Source: an uncultured Dialister sp.
GTDB taxonomy: Bacteria > Bacillota > Negativicutes > Veillonellales > Dialisteraceae
Direction: 5' to 3'
Assembly (NCBI GenBank): GCA_900545785.1
Contig: URAA01000001.1
Span: 1 to 55,624 of the forward strand
DNA length: 55,624 nucleotides
Positions 16,625-24,843 of this stretch are shown here, one piece after another. Both the position numbers and the translations under genes were made by a program. The notes under the pieces are model-generated. The model was not told where the DNA came from. It did no database searches and was given only the letters and a program-made list of their open reading frames with translations. The first letter of the stretch is position 1; every line of letters begins with the position of its first letter.

Positions 16625-17014
16625 TTATTGAAGAAAGTATGATTTCAGAAGCATTCGTTGTCGTTCGGATTCCTTTTTTTCATCATATAATATGTACAAC
16701 AGAAATGCGGCACGGGAAATACTTACATAATTCAGCAATCGATCCTCTTCTCTTTCAAATCCGTCCACATCAATAAAAATTACAACCGGCGACTCCAATC
16801 CTTTAAATCCGGAAACAGTAGAAAATCTGATTTTATCATAACAAGGGACAACTGATCCTCGAACCGATTCTAATTCTCCGCATTCAGATAAAATTCTTTT
16901 CGCAAAAAAGCAATTTCTCGGATTTGTTAGTTTATATTTAGAAAGAATAACAATATCTTTTTTTTGCACACCTGCATCAAATAATTCCTTCAGGATAGTT
17001 TTAATGATGTTCAA
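16625..17014 (-). pseudogene. Remnant of a UvrD/PcrA-like helicase C-terminus
   Basis: A 129-codon frame that looks like only the last part of a superfamily 1 helicase. It has RFSTVSGFKGLESPVV (motif V region) and NYVSISRA (motif VI, usually YVA-TRA). The Walker A and B domains are missing. The frame begins at a TTG and is closed by a TAA three codons further upstream, with no ribosome-binding site. It is most likely a decayed fragment, perhaps of a defence-associated helicase. Confidence 0.7.
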
Positions 17015-17271
17015 TTCATCAAATTAAGACTTAAATGCTTTGCTTGCTAGGATATATGCAAGCATAATTTCGTTATTTTTTTATACTTGCGGAGTACCTG
17101 TTTACACCAATTTATAACGCAAGTAATATAAGCCTCCACGCTATTCAAAAAATTTTCGAGAAATACTTTAGTAATCCGAATAATTAATCACTAACGACTT
17201 CAATCTTTATAAACCTCTACCTATAATGAAGTTTATATAAATGATAACTCCCTTTTATTTTTTATTCTCTG
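17015..17271. other. Non-coding stretch behind the RM operon
   Basis: AT-rich and without a gene. A TTGCTTGC ... GCAAGCA inverted repeat (about 17039-17066) is the only visible structure. Confidence 0.4.
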
Positions 17272-17910
17272 TTACTTGAAGGGACTAAAACATCCCGGGA
17301 ACATCTTCGGTGATAAATTATGTTCTTTTAAAATACGCTCTGCTTGTAGTATCGTTAAATTATTATATCGTAAAAAGAAATCATCAGATGCAAAATTTAT
17401 AAAAGTATCGGTCCAATAATACAATGCTAAACATAACACGCTAACTGTTTTTATTTTAATATTTAAAACACTATCAATATCGGAGATTACGTTCCAATAA
17501 TCAGTTCGCTTATTTGGTAAATCCCAACAAATTACCAGCGGAACAACTTCAAGCTCCCCAATATTCCCTCTACTCATCAATACCGCATAATCATCTAATA
17601 AGTTTCTAGGTGCATCCAAAATCTCTGTAGACGGAATTTCAATCTCTACAACAGCCTTATATTTATCAAAAGTTATTAAAGCATCAAACCGCTCGCTATT
17701 ATCACCTTTTCTTGGAAAATATATTTCTCCCCCAAGTTTCGTTAATAATGTAGATAATAACTCACGTTCTCTTTGATAGTTTAGCTTTATATCACTCAAA
17801 CTATTCTTTAACCTAAGCATTTTAACGACCAACGGCAAGTCATTATCAAGAAGTTCTAATATATAAGACCGTTCTTGCATATATTCTTCTTTACTCTCAA
17901 ACACCTTCAA
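17272..17910 (-). CDS. Putative small subunit of a two-part restriction endonuclease
   Basis: A 212-aa protein I do not recognise by name. A PD-(D/E)XK-like core is suggested by Asp76 in ERFDALITF followed by VVEIEIPS (Glu89, Glu91); the usual Lys after the second acid is absent. It starts at a TTG that overlaps the large nuclease gene by 14 nt, with GGGGGTGAT as ribosome-binding site inside that gene, so it is coupled to it. Size and position, after two methyltransferases and a larger nuclease, match the large-plus-small layout of heterodimeric type IIS enzymes such as BsrDI and BtsI. That comparison concerns layout only. It could instead be an accessory protein. Confidence 0.6.
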   Translation of the reverse strand: MKVFESKEEYMQERSYILELLDNDLPLVVKMLRLKNSLSDIKLNYQRERELLSTLLTKLGGEIYFPRKGDNSERFDALITFDKYKAVVEIEIPSTEILDAPRNLLDDYAVLMSRGNIGELEVVPLVICWDLPNKRTDYWNVISDIDSVLNIKIKTVSVLCLALYYWTDTFINFASDDFFLRYNNLTILQAERILKEHNLSPKMFPGCFSPFK

Positions 17911-19588
17911 ATTTAATCACCCCCCGATGTCCCTTAAATTCTGATAATTCATAAGATATGTCATTTTTAGCACAATAAAAAGCCGCCTTAATAAGAGTTT
18001 CTATATCTAAAATTGAAATATTAATTTTATACGTTTCATAGATTTCCATTATCAGTTTATACACATCAGACCTTTTATTAGGCACCTTAAATCCACAAGC
18101 AAAGGAGCTCACATCATAAGTTGTAGTATATGGTTTACGTGCTAATAATATAACTTTATTCTCCAAAGCTTGTCTAATAGCCTTAACAGATAACATTTCT
18201 TCTTCGGTTGGAGATTTCACTTCAACAGGTATCGAGTACTGGTCATCTGGAATAATAACATCATAACGCATATTATTATTTCCGGCAGACGGTGCATAAG
18301 CATCTCGCTCAAAAACAAATCCTAATAAATCAGCTACCAAAGGGTAGAAATCTGATTGTTTCATAATTTTTATTTCAGATAAAAATGTCGCCACCGCACC
18401 ATCTAAATTATCTGCCACATTCGAAATTCTAAGTAACAACATTTCTTTTATACGTTCGTCTTTAGACAATTCAGTGTCTTTAGCCTCAACTATCGTATCA
18501 GGAGTAACTACTTCAGATCTCTCTTCAGTTAATATTTCCACAAGTTCATGCTTTCGACTCGTTTCCAAAGTATACTGTGGTAATATTTCTTTTAATTCAC
18601 TTCCGGAAAAGAATTGATATGGTGAAAATAAAATACCAGAATATCCTTTATCTGTGCAAATATCCTTAATCAAATCTTCATATTCCTTCAGCTCATTATC
18701 TACATCAAGATTTGCCCTTTTAAACATATATAACAAGGATAACTCGACTAACTTCACATCTTCAGCGCTTTCGATATCAATGGATTCACCCCTAATATTA
18801 ATAGAACTGCCAATTACATCCGCAACTAACTGTCCCTTTTCGGTCAAAACTAAAAACACGCTATTAGAACCATATATATTTCTATTTTCCTTTTTAAACC
18901 AGCCTGCAAAACACAATGATGACATTACAAATCTTGTTAGATTTCTAACAGAATTAGGTTTCATTCCATTTTCTTCAGCTAGTTGTTCTATTGCTTCATC
19001 CAACGCCTCCATGCTTTGCGTTACTCTTATAGCTTTAATAAAATTAATTCGCTCTTCTTGTTCCTCAGAAGAATAACCATCATTGAGATTCATGGGACCT
19101 AATAAAATTTCATCACGATTAATTATTCCATCTAATCGATGCGCAAAATTAATCATGTTCACAAATGGCTTGTTAATATCTCTAAATTTAACATCCAATA
19201 TATGATTAGGATACTCTATGCCTAATAAGCATTGCTCAAATAATGATTTAGACGCTTTATCTACTAACGCTATATGCATTCCTAAAAAAGTAAAATTAAA
19301 GCGTAGTGCCGTCTCTGCCGATGTTATCCAACCAAGAGCTCTAAATAACTCCGCATAACTTTTGGCTTGCATTTTCATTGATTTTCTAGAATCATCTTTA
19401 ATCTGATAAGAGCGTCTTAATGCTTCATCTCCAGTATAGCCCGACGAACTTGCTAACAATTCCCTTGCATAAAACTCTGCAATATTATCCAAATCGAAAT
19501 AATCCATATCAGAAAATTCTTCATACATTTTTTTGAAGTTTTCAATAAGTATGCCCATATTTGAAATAGGATTTCTAAATCGTATCAT
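17897..19588 (-). CDS. Putative large subunit of a two-part restriction endonuclease
   Basis: A 563-aa protein with a long N-terminal helical/HTH-rich part (about 1-400). LAEENGMKPNSVRNLTRF near residue 210 looks like a helix-turn-helix for DNA reading. The C-terminal part has a PD-(D/E)XK nuclease core: Asp443 in MRYDVIIPDD, then PVEVKSP with Glu456 and Lys458. It has its own promoter behind the methyltransferase genes, and the ATG at 19588 follows GGGGAG. With two different methyltransferases next door, a restriction role at an asymmetric site is the natural reading. A FokI-like single-chain enzyme is an alternative, if the small ORF is unrelated. Confidence 0.65.
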   Translation of the reverse strand: MIRFRNPISNMGILIENFKKMYEEFSDMDYFDLDNIAEFYARELLASSSGYTGDEALRRSYQIKDDSRKSMKMQAKSYAELFRALGWITSAETALRFNFTFLGMHIALVDKASKSLFEQCLLGIEYPNHILDVKFRDINKPFVNMINFAHRLDGIINRDEILLGPMNLNDGYSSEEQEERINFIKAIRVTQSMEALDEAIEQLAEENGMKPNSVRNLTRFVMSSLCFAGWFKKENRNIYGSNSVFLVLTEKGQLVADVIGSSINIRGESIDIESAEDVKLVELSLLYMFKRANLDVDNELKEYEDLIKDICTDKGYSGILFSPYQFFSGSELKEILPQYTLETSRKHELVEILTEERSEVVTPDTIVEAKDTELSKDERIKEMLLLRISNVADNLDGAVATFLSEIKIMKQSDFYPLVADLLGFVFERDAYAPSAGNNNMRYDVIIPDDQYSIPVEVKSPTEEEMLSVKAIRQALENKVILLARKPYTTTYDVSSFACGFKVPNKRSDVYKLIMEIYETYKINISILDIETLIKAAFYCAKNDISYELSEFKGHRGVIKFEGV

Positions 19589-19622
19589 GTCTTACAACTC
19601 CCCACACGCTCGAATGACTATA

Positions 19623-19652
19623 ATTATATTAAGGCATCGATACATTTGTAAA
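19623..19652 (-). promoter_or_regulatory. Separate promoter of the restriction genes
   Basis: Minus strand TTTACA (19652-19647), 18-nt spacer, TATAAT (19628-19623), 35 bases upstream of the large nuclease start. It would let the endonuclease be expressed independently of the methyltransferases. No C-protein gene or C-box was found. Confidence 0.55.
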
Positions 19653-19699
19653 AAATTGATTTACCTATACTTAAATTATAAACCAATTTAGTATTAATT

Positions 19700-20521
19700 T
19701 TAATCCTGTTTATTATTTTTCAATCTTTCGTTAGCAATGTCACACCATTTGGATTCCAATTCAATACCTAACCACTTGATATTATGTCCTTGTTTATTAA
19801 GTTTCTCACAACATACTCCCAGTGTCCCCGAGCCATGGAAAGGATCTAAAATAGTTCCTTCATATTTTCCTAAAGAGTTTTTTGGACAAAAAGCTTTTAT
19901 AAGCTCCATTATAAGTGATTCCGGCTTTTGAGTGGGATGCGCTGTCCGTTCACTTTGATAAGCTTTCCCTGCCAAAGTTGGAAATGACCATACATCTCCC
20001 CGCATAGCTCCATTAGGATTAGGAGTCCATATCTTTCTCTCTCCATTTTTACCTTTATAATACACTGGATTTTTTAACCTCTCAGTACTTTTATATGGAA
20101 CTCTTACATCATCAACATTATATGTCCATTTTGTTTTCGACTTAGAAAACCACAAAAAAGGTTCATACTGAGTTAGAGGAGATTTTGAGGTTCTCGAAAA
20201 GCCATTTTCATAATACCAAATATTCATCCTACGATAATGAAGCCCTATATTATACATTATAACCTGAATAAAGCCGATATAATGATGAATTCCAAACCAC
20301 AAAATACTGCCATCACTCTTTAATAGCTCTTTACATAGCAGCAAACGTTCCCTAGTAATATTTAAAAATTCATCCAACTCCAGCATATCACTTTTATTTC
20401 CAAAATCTTTATTAAGATTATATGGTGGATCAGTACATACTAAATCAAATTTCAATCCTTTTTTTACAAATTCTTTTAATATAATATCACTGTCACCATT
20501 AATTACACGATTATATTCCAT
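19700..20521 (-). CDS. DNA methyltransferase, beta class (probably N6-adenine)
   Basis: A 273-aa methyltransferase with motif order IV-TRD-X-I, the beta class. TDPPYNLNKDFG (about residues 32-43) is the catalytic motif; DPPY favours adenine-N6. HPTQKP and DPFHGSGT near the C-terminus form the SAM-binding part. Its ATG overlaps the stop of the preceding methyltransferase by one base (TAATG), so the two are made together. It probably protects one strand of the cognate site. Confidence 0.9.
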   Translation of the reverse strand: MEYNRVINGDSDIILKEFVKKGLKFDLVCTDPPYNLNKDFGNKSDMLELDEFLNITRERLLLCKELLKSDGSILWFGIHHYIGFIQVIMYNIGLHYRRMNIWYYENGFSRTSKSPLTQYEPFLWFSKSKTKWTYNVDDVRVPYKSTERLKNPVYYKGKNGERKIWTPNPNGAMRGDVWSFPTLAGKAYQSERTAHPTQKPESLIMELIKAFCPKNSLGKYEGTILDPFHGSGTLGVCCEKLNKQGHNIKWLGIELESKWCDIANERLKNNKQD

Positions 20522-21687
20522 TATTTAGTACCTTTCACTTTCTCTTTCTTAAAGATAAGCACGTACTGATGATGTATATTCTCAACATATCCAAATGGAT
20601 ATCCATAAGGTAAGAGACTCTTATGATTTTGCAATAAAATTTTCGTTCCTTGCAATTTCAATACCCCTCCAGCCGGAATCATTTTTTTATTCAAATGATA
20701 AATTAAGTCACTGTGAAAACTAATAAATTCAGACTTATCTCTAAAATCAGAAACAATAATAGCCATATATTTACCTGGCTTAATAATTCTTGCACATTGC
20801 AAAAATATTTTATTCACCAATGTATCAAGAAACACATTATAATCTTTAATATTTCCCAAATCATTCTCGTCTTCAGAATATTTTGTTTCTAAATTATTAG
20901 CCACTCTATTTTTCTTTACCTTCTGATCTTGCTTATTTAGAATTCCCCAATAAGGTGGACTGGTCACCATAAAATCCATGGAATTCGTATCCAACTTCGC
21001 CAACTCGTTACATGAATCACCATTAATAAAATTATGGTTTTCACTACTTCCTATCCCGACTTCCGTTTCTAATCGCTTAATAGAAAGCTCATGCCATTTT
21101 TTAGATAATTCAATACTAGTGCAAAATCTATTACTTATCGCACAAGCTTTTGCCGTAGAGCCAACTCCACCAAAAGGTTCTAATACTTTCATCCCTTGTT
21201 TCGTAAAAAAAGTTATTAACTGTAATATATCCTGAAAAGAAAAAGGAGCTGGATGTAATTTCTCTATTTGAGCCTCTATATGATTTGCCCCCAATCCTTT
21301 TTGATAAAAGAAGCTTTTTGTTGCAGGCAACCACTCCTTACCTGTTAAATCATTAAGTTTGTTCCTAGGATCCACAGTACCATTTACCATATCTATATAT
21401 ACCTGAGTTTTCATAAACTCCGATAATTCTAAATAGTTATATCTTTTTCTGCCTCTGCTGATAACTACATGAATTAAATCACTTTGAATTGCTTTATCAA
21501 ACTTATGCCGTGAAAATTCAAGAAGTTTCATAGCTTCTGCCCCAGTAATTAATTCACCACCATTATGATGCTCATCCATATTTTCGTTCATCTCTTCATT
21601 ATTTTTTTTTTCTGACTCTAAAAAATTCTCTCCATCAAACATATTATATTCACAATATTCAAATTTAATCTTTTTTTCACTAGTCAT
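20521..21687 (-). CDS. DNA methyltransferase with SPPY motif (probably N4-cytosine)
   Basis: A 388-aa methyltransferase. LEPFGGVGSTAKAC (motif I) precedes TSPPYWG (motif IV); SPPY is typical of N4-cytosine enzymes but some N6-adenine enzymes share it. The extra N-terminal ~110 residues contain an excisionase-like winged helix (TGAEAMKLLEFSRHKFDKAI ... RKRYNYLELSEFM), unusual for a methyltransferase and perhaps its DNA-reading or autoregulatory part. It is the first gene of the RM operon, with a promoter at 21712-21739. Confidence 0.88.
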   Translation of the reverse strand: MTSEKKIKFEYCEYNMFDGENFLESEKKNNEEMNENMDEHHNGGELITGAEAMKLLEFSRHKFDKAIQSDLIHVVISRGRKRYNYLELSEFMKTQVYIDMVNGTVDPRNKLNDLTGKEWLPATKSFFYQKGLGANHIEAQIEKLHPAPFSFQDILQLITFFTKQGMKVLEPFGGVGSTAKACAISNRFCTSIELSKKWHELSIKRLETEVGIGSSENHNFINGDSCNELAKLDTNSMDFMVTSPPYWGILNKQDQKVKKNRVANNLETKYSEDENDLGNIKDYNVFLDTLVNKIFLQCARIIKPGKYMAIIVSDFRDKSEFISFHSDLIYHLNKKMIPAGGVLKLQGTKILLQNHKSLLPYGYPFGYVENIHHQYVLIFKKEKVKGTK

Positions 21688-21711
21688 ATTTCATTTCTCC
21701 ACAATAAATAC

Positions 21712-21739
21712 ATTATATTTTTCGTGTATTTTATAACAA
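21712..21739 (-). promoter_or_regulatory. Promoter of the methyltransferase operon
   Basis: Minus strand TTGTTA (21739-21734), 16-nt spacer, TATAAT (21717-21712), about 25 bases upstream of the first methyltransferase start. Confidence 0.55.
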
Positions 21740-22033
21740 TTTATTCACACAGAAGAATCAATCATCCTCTATTTTTACACTATTATATCCTTAAACTTCT
21801 AATTATTCTATTTTCAAAAAACTTGAACTTTATAATCATCTATCCCAACAATATTCTATATGCCTATAATAAACTGATAGCCAAGATATTCTTTATTCTA
21901 TTTATTATACTTAACACAGCTATATATTGTCATCTATTAAGCATATCACGTACTAATGAAAAATAGCTAAAAATCACATAAAAATTACTCTATATTATCA
22001 ATATATTTATTTAGACCTTTTTCTAAAAGAAAT
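21740..22033. other. Very AT-rich spacer in the island
   Basis: About 290 bases of extremely AT-rich sequence between the RM operon and the terminator at 22034. Open frames here are low-complexity and have no ribosome-binding site; I see no gene. Confidence 0.5.
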
Positions 22034-22060
22034 ACCCTCAAGAGAATTACTCTTGAGGGT
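22034..22060. terminator. Perfect hairpin terminator in the island
   Basis: ACCCTCAAGAG pairs perfectly with CTCTTGAGGGT over a five-base loop, with T-rich tails on both strands. Confidence 0.85.
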
Positions 22061-22113
22061 ATTTTCTTTATTGTATTTTCCTGTGGTAGACCTAGCCTCT
22101 ACTTGCTTTTCTA

Positions 22114-22452
22114 CTAGTATCTGCTTGCTCTTTTATTTCGGCGAGGAATCGCTTCCCTCTCATCCTCCAGTTTTTCCTTCCACGATCTCCGAGCCTGTCT
22201 CATTCCAACGCTCGTCCAATTCCACCGCTTGAGGTCATTACTCTCCCCGATTTCCTCGGCTATCATTTTGTGAAGCGTTCTGGCTGCTATTGCGTACTTC
22301 GGAGAGTCCAGATTTCTCCACGACTCTATGGCTACGTTCATTTCTACCATTTCATCCAAATACCTCGCCGTGAAGTCCTATAGAGCTTCTTCTGGAACCT
22401 TCCACTCCAACACTAACCACCCCATTACTTCCGCTAAAAATAACTTGTCCAT
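22114..22452 (-). pseudogene. Small protein gene interrupted by an in-frame TAG
   Basis: The ATG at 22452 behind AAAGGGGAG opens a frame that reads 24 codons, meets TAG at 22380-22378, and continues in the same frame to 22114 (112 codons with the stop counted as one). The downstream part (WNWTSVGMRQARRSWKEKLEDERE) is charged and helical, and I do not recognise it. The simplest view is a nonsense mutation, for instance CAG to TAG, in a decaying mobile-element gene. Re-initiation at a TTG at 22359 or a downstream ATG is possible. TAG readthrough or recoding, as in some phages, is less likely but cannot be excluded. Confidence 0.65.
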
Positions 22453-22534
22453 AGTAACTCCCCTTTATTGACTAATCATTATTATCAAAGCTATCTTAAT
22501 TATACTTGATTTTATTATGACCGGTAAACCCTCT

Positions 22535-22571
22535 TATAAAAAACTCCCTCTAAGCGTCTAAAACGCTTAGA
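22535..22571 (-). terminator. Terminator after the first HTH gene
   Basis: CCTCTAAGCG pairs perfectly with CGCTTAGAGG over a seven-base loop, followed by a T-run on the minus strand. Confidence 0.85.
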
Positions 22572-22581
22572 GGATTTTTCA

Positions 22582-22776
22582 TTATAAGTAACCTTCTTGT
22601 CTTTTCCGCTCAATATATTCTTCAACAGAAATCCTTGAAATCTTCCAAACGCGTGTAATCTTAAACCCCTTAATCTCATTACTTCGTAATAATTCATATA
22701 TAATATTCTTACTAGTAGATAACCAGTCACAAACATCATCTACTGTCAATATTTCATTTCTACCATTATATTCCAT
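22582..22776 (-). CDS. Excisionase-like HTH protein
   Basis: A 64-aa winged-helix protein of the HTH_17/excisionase type: TVDDVCDWLSTSKNIIYELL is the HTH and FKITRVWKISRISVEEYIER the wing and last helix. AGGAGG lies nine bases before the ATG. Such proteins direct recombination or regulate small operons on mobile elements. No integrase is seen nearby, so its partner is lost or elsewhere. Confidence 0.85.
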   Translation of the reverse strand: MEYNGRNEILTVDDVCDWLSTSKNIIYELLRSNEIKGFKITRVWKISRISVEEYIERKRQEGYL

Positions 22777-22894
22777 TATTAAATCCCTCCTAGCATTTTT
22801 TACCTGTATTTACATGTTAATATTCGCTTAAAATGATGTAAAATGCTAAGTCGAGAAAAAACGGCTCATATCCCCCTAATACCGTTACTTAATC

Positions 22895-23095
22895 TTACTT
22901 ACGCTTTCTTGCGTTAAGACGTTCTTCCATATAGCTTTCTATGGCTTCTGCTGGGATTTTCCATGCATTTGAATCTTCATCCTTATAAGCAAGAAGTTTT
23001 TCCTTTTCAATCAATTCATAAACTTTATTCGTTGATATATTTAATACCAGGGCAGTCTCTCGTGTAGTCAACGCCTCTTTTGAAATATTCATCAT
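22895..23095 (-). CDS. Second excisionase-like HTH protein
   Basis: A 66-aa HTH_17-type protein (TTRETALVLNISTNKVYELIEKE, then AWKIPAEAIESYMEERL), distantly related to the one at 22582-22776. The frame is open to 23134, but GGGAG sits five bases before the tandem ATG ATG at 23095, which I take as the start. The Lys/Arg-rich tail fits DNA binding. Two such genes in a row suggest the regulatory end of a decayed element. Confidence 0.83.
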   Translation of the reverse strand: MMNISKEALTTRETALVLNISTNKVYELIEKEKLLAYKDEDSNAWKIPAEAIESYMEERLNARKRK

Positions 23096-23177
23096 TTCAG
23101 CTCCCTTCTTATAGTATTTAATAACATGTTGCATTATTAAGCATTAAGTTATGTTATCTATTAGTATCTAACACCAT

Positions 23178-23210
23178 AAAAGCCTATAGCCATAATCGCT
23201 ATAGGCTTTT
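23178..23210. terminator. Perfect hairpin terminator
   Basis: AAAAGCCTATAGC pairs perfectly with GCTATAGGCTTTT over a seven-base loop; T-runs are present on both strands. Confidence 0.85.
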
Positions 23211-23255
23211 TATTGTGTAAAAACGGAGAATTTCACTTATATATTATAGCTTTGA

Positions 23256-23300
23256 ATGATCCGCTTATGACTTAATCATAACGCCCTTCGAAAGGATCAT
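23256..23300. repeat. Nested inverted repeats upstream of the Api92-like ORF
   Basis: ATGATCC (23256-23262) pairs with GGATCAT (23294-23300), and inside it TTATGA (23265-23270) pairs with TCATAA (23276-23281). The position, just upstream of a truncated phage-type gene at the island edge, would suit an operator or a recombination site. Confidence 0.4.
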
Positions 23301-23333
23301 AGTAACATAGTTATCAAAAATCAGGAGGTCATC

Positions 23334-23492
23334 ATGGCTAATTACTGTATCAACCACATTGTATTTCACAGCACCAACTACGACCAGCTCAACCTTTTGT
23401 TTACAAATATTGAGTTGACACTTAAAACCCCACGCAAGTCGCTTTTATCTTGTACCGAAAGATTTTACTTACATCCATTTTTTCAGTCTTGA
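23334..23492 (+). pseudogene. Truncated Api92/YubB-like ferredoxin-fold ORF
   Basis: A plus-strand ORF of 52 codons with an excellent AGGAGG five bases before its ATG. The start MANYCINHIVFHS resembles the opening of Api92-like/YubB ferredoxin-fold proteins of phages and plasmids, which begin MxNWCxN and are longer. After about 35 residues the similarity seems to end, and the frame runs into the tail of the convergent SAP-domain gene. It is therefore probably cut at the island boundary (about 23440-23465). Confidence 0.6.
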
Positions 23493-24641
23493 AAACAGTC
23501 CGCCTTCTTTCGGTTTTTCTTCTCTTTCTTCCCTGACGGGCTGTCGTTTCGGTTTTGCCGTCCTTTTTATTTTTTCTTCCCGTTTTTTCCTGTCTTCCGT
23601 CGACTCAAAGGGCATGGGCGCCGTGAACGCGGGCATTTTCAAAATAGGGGGCGCCATGATTTTCGGCTGCATGAATTTGGGTTTCGCCGCCGTTTTGGAT
23701 ATTTCGCTCCTCCCCCACGGGACATAGTGATACGACTTGGATGACGGATCGGGCACATTTTTTTCAGTGATGTATTTGGCACCGTTGAAAGGCACGCCCC
23801 GCAGTCTTTCCAAAAGCTGGGCCGCCATGATCTGCGGTGAAAAATAGGAAAAAGGCAGCCGCGGCGCCATCCGTGCCACCGAGGAAAGGAAGGAAGATTT
23901 CACTTCGTCGGTCGTCATTTTCTGTTCGTGCCGGAGTTCGTCCATAAGAAGGATCATCCCTTTTTGCGTGGGAAAAAGATTTTCATAAGGGGTGACGGTA
24001 TTTTTATTTCCCATCCCCGACATATCGAGGAAGAACACAAGATAGAGATAGGTCAGCGCTTTATCTTTCGCCTCCGCACGAAGGTGGAAATTGGCATTGA
24101 TATAGTATAAATTGCGCAGTTTCGACCATTCTCCCGCCATAATGAAGAGGGACATTTTCTGCTGAAACGCTCTTTCCAGCACATCTCTTGCCGTATAGGG
24201 ATTTCCCTTCATGGCCAGAGCGGAGCGGGATTCTCCTATTTCTCCCTCGGTGAGGCCGTATTTTTCCCGTACATTCAAAACATAGGCCAGATGATGGCCG
24301 ATTTCTGCCTTCCCTTTCGGTTCTACCACATAAATTTTGGGCACACCGTGGGCATAATCTTTTTCGGGAATATCTTTGATGATCCGCCGGACCAGATCGC
24401 CGTGGCTTCCTTCTCCGGAAAATCCGTAACGTTTCAAGAAATCGGAGAGAGCTTTGTCGGGAAGCATCGTCACGGTTTCCTGCGGCCTGCTTTCCCGTAT
24501 CCAGCCGTCCGCATAAAGACGGTCAAGCCTGAGATCCGCATCTTTTCCGTAGGTATTTTGCAGGTACGGCGGCATTTTTGAATGCACCGGCTTTCCTTCA
24601 AAATAATCCAGTATGAGTATGTCGCGTATGGACAGCTTCAA
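23469..24641 (-). CDS. SAP-domain protein of unknown function
   Basis: A 390-aa protein. A SAP-like helix-extended-loop-helix (LSDFLKRYGFSGEGSHGDLVRRI) lies near residues 65-90, a possible nucleic-acid-binding element. The middle is helical. The last ~80 residues are rich in Lys, Arg, Glu and Pro and end in a basic amphipathic tail (LFSRLKKWM). It has core-like codon use, unlike the adjacent island. A terminator separates it from pilC, so it is not obviously part of the pilus genes. It may be a Negativicutes-specific protein or a cargo gene. Confidence 0.7.
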   Translation of the reverse strand: MKLSIRDILILDYFEGKPVHSKMPPYLQNTYGKDADLRLDRLYADGWIRESRPQETVTMLPDKALSDFLKRYGFSGEGSHGDLVRRIIKDIPEKDYAHGVPKIYVVEPKGKAEIGHHLAYVLNVREKYGLTEGEIGESRSALAMKGNPYTARDVLERAFQQKMSLFIMAGEWSKLRNLYYINANFHLRAEAKDKALTYLYLVFFLDMSGMGNKNTVTPYENLFPTQKGMILLMDELRHEQKMTTDEVKSSFLSSVARMAPRLPFSYFSPQIMAAQLLERLRGVPFNGAKYITEKNVPDPSSKSYHYVPWGRSEISKTAAKPKFMQPKIMAPPILKMPAFTAPMPFESTEDRKKREEKIKRTAKPKRQPVREEREEKPKEGGLFSRLKKWM

Positions 24642-24776
24642 CAGAGCCCCCTCCTTTCGTATATTTTTCCATTCTTAAGTATAACAAAATAATACTTTTT
24701 TTGAAAGTGATTTCCTTTTATTATACGCCTGTTTCCGTTTTCTTTCTGATATTCCTAAAATATAAATGACCGCATA

Positions 24777-24804
24777 AAAAAAGAATCCTTTTTCGGAAAA
24801 GATT
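24777..24804 (-). terminator. Terminator after the pilC-like gene
   Basis: On the minus strand AATC-TTTT pairs with AAAA-GGATT over a small loop, followed by CTTTTTTT. Confidence 0.65.
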
Positions 24805-24843
24805 TGTTTTCCCTGCCCCGGATCATTTTGAAAAATAATGTTT

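Noticed and set aside
19589..22033. Controller (C) protein gene for the RM system
   Set aside because: No small Xre-type HTH ORF or C-box repeat occurs between or before the RM genes. The nearby HTH proteins are excisionase-type and separated by terminators.
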